NCBI GenBank assembly: GCA_013042995.1
Contig: JABDPB010000074.1
Location: 1 to 37,321, forward strand
Source: Ignavibacteriaceae bacterium
GTDB lineage: Bacteria > Bacteroidota > Ignavibacteria > Ignavibacteriales > Ignavibacteriaceae
Direction of reading: 5' to 3'
Length of the DNA stretch: 37,321 bases
In this document: piece after piece, positions 34,777 to 37,321 of the stretch
Position numbering within the stretch: the first letter of the stretch is position 1
Layout of the letters: every line of letters begins with the position of its first letter
Made by a program: the position numbers and the translations under genes
Notes under the pieces: generated by a model
Databases searched by the model: none
Seen by the model: only the letters and a program-made list of their open reading frames with translations
What the model was told of the DNA's origin: nothing

Positions 34777-36249
34777 ATGAAAAAATTTATTTCTCTTTTT
34801 TGTATTCTCTTCTTGAATAATTCTTTCTCCCAAACATTAAGTTACTTTGAAAATACTCCTGATGAATTAAACCCATCTAATGACGCATATGTTGGTGATT
34901 GGGTTGGAACCGGTTGGGGTTGGGAAATTCGCTTTAAACAGTCTGCAGGAGAATTTGGTAAACAATTTGCAAGAGGCAAGATAGATCTTCCTTTTGAAAA
35001 TGAGAAGATAATCATGTCTCTAATGGTAACTCATACCACTCATTTCTATTTAAAGATCGATAAGTCTGGAAATATTAAAGGTGAAGGCATAATAACCTAT
35101 GATCTCATTCCAAATCTTTGTGGACTTGCAGCACTCACAAAGCAGGTGAATGAAGCAATTAATATGATGGATAAAATTCCTTCAATATTTAAATGGTCAG
35201 GTGAATTAAGCAAAAAAGCTATTAAAAATTTTAACAGAGAGTGGGCAGACGAGTATTCAAAATATGCAGGTTCGTTGGAAGAGTTATCTTCCATTACTGA
35301 ACAATCCGGCAGTGTATCACAGGAAGAGATAAAATCGTTTGTGGAGAAATGGATTACTGGAGCCTGGTATTCTGACGATATTAGGCAACTGGCTGCTTCA
35401 ATAATATCAAACAGGTGTTCTTCAGGAGAACATAATTTTGGAAATGATATTGACTGCAAGTTAATTGTCGCATTGCTTAACAAGAATGTTACAGAATCGG
35501 TAAGTAAGATGGCTTTGGATAAATTAATTGATCAAGTGTTGAGTAAATTATCAGAAAAATATAAAGAGAAGATGAAGGGTATAGCACTTGACTCTCAAAA
35601 AGGTGAAGAGCTTTGTAAATGCGGTGCTGGTGCTTCAGTTGTTGCTGGAAATAAATTTGGACCAACTACTTTAGAGGAGCTTGTGATGCAATTTGGACCG
35701 GATATTCTTGATGCTGCCATGTTTCAGGCTGCACTTGGGAGTGCACCGTTTGGACTTGTACTTTCAATTCCCGGAGTTACTCAGGTCCAATACTACTATA
35801 AGGGTTTAAAGGATGGACCAGAAAACAGAAAGTTTAAGATTAAAGGAAAATTAATCTCGGGCAAATTATATCTTGAAATGAATGGTGATGTTTATGATGG
35901 CGATAAAAACTTAACTGTTGAGTACCAGGTAAACTATAAAAAAGAGACACCAAAATTTCCTTGCTGGACACCATTCCGCAAAGATGGAGCAGCTGTAAAG
36001 GAATCGGGTAAAGAAACTATTTATGAGAGTAAAGAATTTGTTACAATAAAAGAATTTAAAGACCCGGCAACGGGTAAAAAGATTACGATTGAGGTGCCTG
36101 AGAGAGTAACGTCAAAAAAAGAAATATTTCAACATACTCCATTCGCAACGTTTAGAGAAACAGGTAATCATAGAGATGGCAAATCAATGTGGCATGATTA
36201 TGAGTATGTATGGAACGTTCATAGAATAACAACACCGAAAAAGAAGTAG
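34777..36249 (+). CDS. Exported protein of unknown family
   Basis: A 490-residue protein not recognised. It has a signal peptide (about 1-19, ending N-S-F-S-Q), a beta-rich opening with G-D-W-V-G-T-G-W-G-W, a helical middle (about 110-300) that includes charged segments, a pair of cysteines C-K-C near residue 283, a Gly/Ala-rich hydrophobic patch (about 310-345), and a Lys/Glu-rich beta C-terminus. Unlike its upstream neighbours it has no T9SS sorting domain, so it is probably periplasmic or leaves by another route. AGAGGGG at 34765-34771 is the ribosome site. It follows the FG-GAP gene by 20 bases and may share its transcript. Confidence 0.75.
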   Translation: MKKFISLFCILFLNNSFSQTLSYFENTPDELNPSNDAYVGDWVGTGWGWEIRFKQSAGEFGKQFARGKIDLPFENEKIIMSLMVTHTTHFYLKIDKSGNIKGEGIITYDLIPNLCGLAALTKQVNEAINMMDKIPSIFKWSGELSKKAIKNFNREWADEYSKYAGSLEELSSITEQSGSVSQEEIKSFVEKWITGAWYSDDIRQLAASIISNRCSSGEHNFGNDIDCKLIVALLNKNVTESVSKMALDKLIDQVLSKLSEKYKEKMKGIALDSQKGEELCKCGAGASVVAGNKFGPTTLEELVMQFGPDILDAAMFQAALGSAPFGLVLSIPGVTQVQYYYKGLKDGPENRKFKIKGKLISGKLYLEMNGDVYDGDKNLTVEYQVNYKKETPKFPCWTPFRKDGAAVKESGKETIYESKEFVTIKEFKDPATGKKITIEVPERVTSKKEIFQHTPFATFRETGNHRDGKSMWHDYEYVWNVHRITTPKKK

Positions 36250-36250
36250 A

Positions 36251-36280
36251 AAAAGAGGAGAGATAATTCTCTCTCCTCTT
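36251..36280 (-). terminator. Terminator hairpin between convergent genes
   Basis: Stem AAGAGGAGAGA (36253-36263) and TCTCTCCTCTT (36270-36280), 11 bp, 6-base loop. On the - strand it is followed by T residues (the complement of AAAA at 36251-36254), which suits the end of the DUF4412 gene; on the + strand no T run follows, so it may only weakly stop the gene ending at 36249. Confidence 0.75.
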
Positions 36281-36295
36281 GAATAAATTAATTCT

Positions 36296-36856
36296 TTATT
36301 TCATCCCAGGCATATCCATTTTTGTATAACCATCAGGAATCTGAAACATAGAATCATCAACATCACCTGCAACAATATTTTTTAACTCCATAACCATTTC
36401 ACTATTTGCACCACTTACTACTTTTATCGGGTATTCAATATCTTCTGATTGCCAGAAAATACTAACAACACTTCCATCAATCAAAACCTCATACTTGTCA
36501 CACTCAAAACCGTTTATAGTTTCGGTTCCAACAAGGTTTGTTTCGTACTGTTCCTTCTGCTTTTCAATGCTTTGAAATACATCATTTGACATACTTTGCA
36601 TTCCTGTACTGCTCATTTCCATATACATTTGCTCTGCTGGCATTACAACTTTAGTTACACCTTCATTGCGGTCAACAATAACATAACCTTCCTGTCCCTG
36701 TTCTTCAATGTCCATCCTGTAAAATTGATTTTGAGAGTAAAACTTGTTTGTTCTAACTACTTCTCCTTCTGTAACAACCATGTCTGCAGTAAATTGTGCA
36801 AAGCAAGTGAAGCTGAAAAAAATTGTAAATGAGAAAATTTTCATAAATAATTTCAT
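36296..36856 (-). CDS. DUF4412-like exported protein
   Basis: A 186-residue exported protein with a signal peptide (about 1-20, ending C-F-A-Q) and the pattern of the DUF4412/outer-membrane lipoprotein-sorting-like family: F-Y-R-M-D-I-E, V-I-V-D-R-N-E-G-V-T-K-V-V-M-P-A-E-Q-M-Y, G-F-E-C-D-K-Y-E-V and P-D-G-Y-T-K-M near the end. Such proteins are probably beta sheets that bind lipid or a hydrophobic ligand; function is unknown. The start is backed by GGGAG 9 bases upstream (36866-36870, - strand). It is the only - strand gene here and is convergent with its left neighbour. Confidence 0.75.
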   Translation of the reverse strand: MKLFMKIFSFTIFFSFTCFAQFTADMVVTEGEVVRTNKFYSQNQFYRMDIEEQGQEGYVIVDRNEGVTKVVMPAEQMYMEMSSTGMQSMSNDVFQSIEKQKEQYETNLVGTETINGFECDKYEVLIDGSVVSIFWQSEDIEYPIKVVSGANSEMVMELKNIVAGDVDDSMFQIPDGYTKMDMPGMK

Positions 36857-37265
36857 TTTATGATTCTCCCTTTTTGTTTATAGAAAATTAATTGAAATTT
36901 TTTTATAAAAAGAATTCATTGGCAAGATAATCGTTTGGTTATTACTCGAAATAAATAACTTCAAGAGAAGTCCAATAAATCTAAATTGTTGATAACTAAC
37001 TAAAACTAAACATAAATATATTATAGTTAATGAAAAACTCAACTAATCAAAGAATAAAAATAATTTTAACATTGTTGATAATTAAAAACATTTAACAATC
37101 GTTAATTGATTCTGATATTTTTTATTTGCAAGTTGAAACCAAAAATAAATTAGTCTGCACCTAAGGGGAAACTTTGGTGCGAGCATTTGTTATTCTGATT
37201 TTATATTCTCTGCAGCAATCCTCTATGGGGTAGAAATATTCTACAGTATTTTTTAGGAGGCTGCC
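36857..37265. other. Intergenic region with two hairpins
   Basis: About 409 very AT-rich bases between divergent genes. Near the left end lies the ribosome site of the - strand gene. Two inverted repeats stand out on the right: GCACC/GGTGC with an inner AAG/CTT (37157-37180, one T-T mismatch, loop GGGAAA) and GTAGAA-ATA-TTCTAC (37230-37244). AGGAGG at 37255-37260 is the ribosome site of the next gene. The hairpins may form in its 5' leader. No RNA gene family was recognised. Confidence 0.5.
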
Positions 37266-37321
37266 GTGAAAAAAATTTACTTACCTCTAATCATTTCAAT
37301 TTTTATTCAAATAAATGCTTT
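37266..37321 (+). CDS. Exported protein, N-terminal fragment (gene leaves at right edge)
   Basis: GTG start with AGGAGG 5 bases before it, followed by 18 codons to the window edge. The residues (M-K-K-I-Y-L-P-L-I-I-S-I-F) look like the start of a signal peptide. Nothing of the mature protein is visible, so no function can be given. Confidence 0.6.
   Translation, partial: MKKIYLPLIISIFIQINA

Noticed and set aside
1-37321. CRISPR array, insertion sequence, tRNA, rRNA or attachment sites
   Set aside because: No regularly spaced direct repeats, transposase-like frames, cloverleaf sequences or flanking duplications were found when reading the window; a covariance-model search was not possible.

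Overview
This is AT-rich, gene-dense DNA, almost entirely + strand coding, from a member of the FCB group, most likely an Ignavibacteria-type organism (Ignavibacterium/Melioribacter relatives). The main clue is the C-terminal type IX secretion sorting domain on five exported proteins, opening with the NYPNPFNP signature typical of that lineage. A clade II (Sec-type) nitrous oxide reductase cluster, a TonB receptor of the CarboxypepD_reg type and Bacteroidetes-like TTG-N20-TAnnTT promoters agree. Taxonomy is inference; no rRNA is present.

Layout. (1) 1-4567: housekeeping: tail of a threonine aldolase, a hotdog thioesterase, a PolB-like exonuclease, purL and a YihY/BrkB membrane protein. (2) 4607-11101: nitrous oxide reduction operon: lipoprotein cytochrome c, nosZ, a nosB-like membrane protein, nosL, nosD, nosF, nosY. 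(3) 11112-16669: an Rrf2-type Fe-S regulator, NapH-like polyferredoxin, hemerythrin, nrfH, nrfA (ammonia-forming nitrite reductase) and an outer-membrane barrel. (4) 16807-21557: metal-handling block: HYC_CC_PP-like Cys protein, TonB-dependent receptor, YHS-domain protein, and two CDF-type transporters. (5) 21670-26341: aminotransferase, PTS IIA, hisS, lgt, rlmB. (6) 26413-36249: exported proteins: three beta-propeller-like T9SS cargo proteins in tandem, a trypsin-like protease, an FG-GAP/VCBS protein and one protein of unknown family. (7) 36296-37321: a DUF4412 protein on the - strand, a 409-base intergenic region and the first codons of an exported protein.

How it fits together. Regions 2 and 3 look like one nitrogen-oxide respiration unit. 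NrfHA reduces nitrite to ammonium, NosZ reduces N2O to N2, the hemerythrin probably handles NO or nitrosative damage, and the polyferredoxin and cytochrome c supply electrons. The strongest new observation is a 24-bp element, 22/24 identical and palindromic (TAATCAGA-N8-TCTGATTA), directly after the -10 element in front of both the cytochrome c-nosZ operon (4636-4659) and the Rrf2 gene (11141-11164). It is very probably the operator of the Rrf2 protein, tying both operons and the regulator's own synthesis to one sensor. The adjacent metal block may provide or balance copper for NosZ (inference). No mobile element, CRISPR array, tRNA or rRNA was seen.
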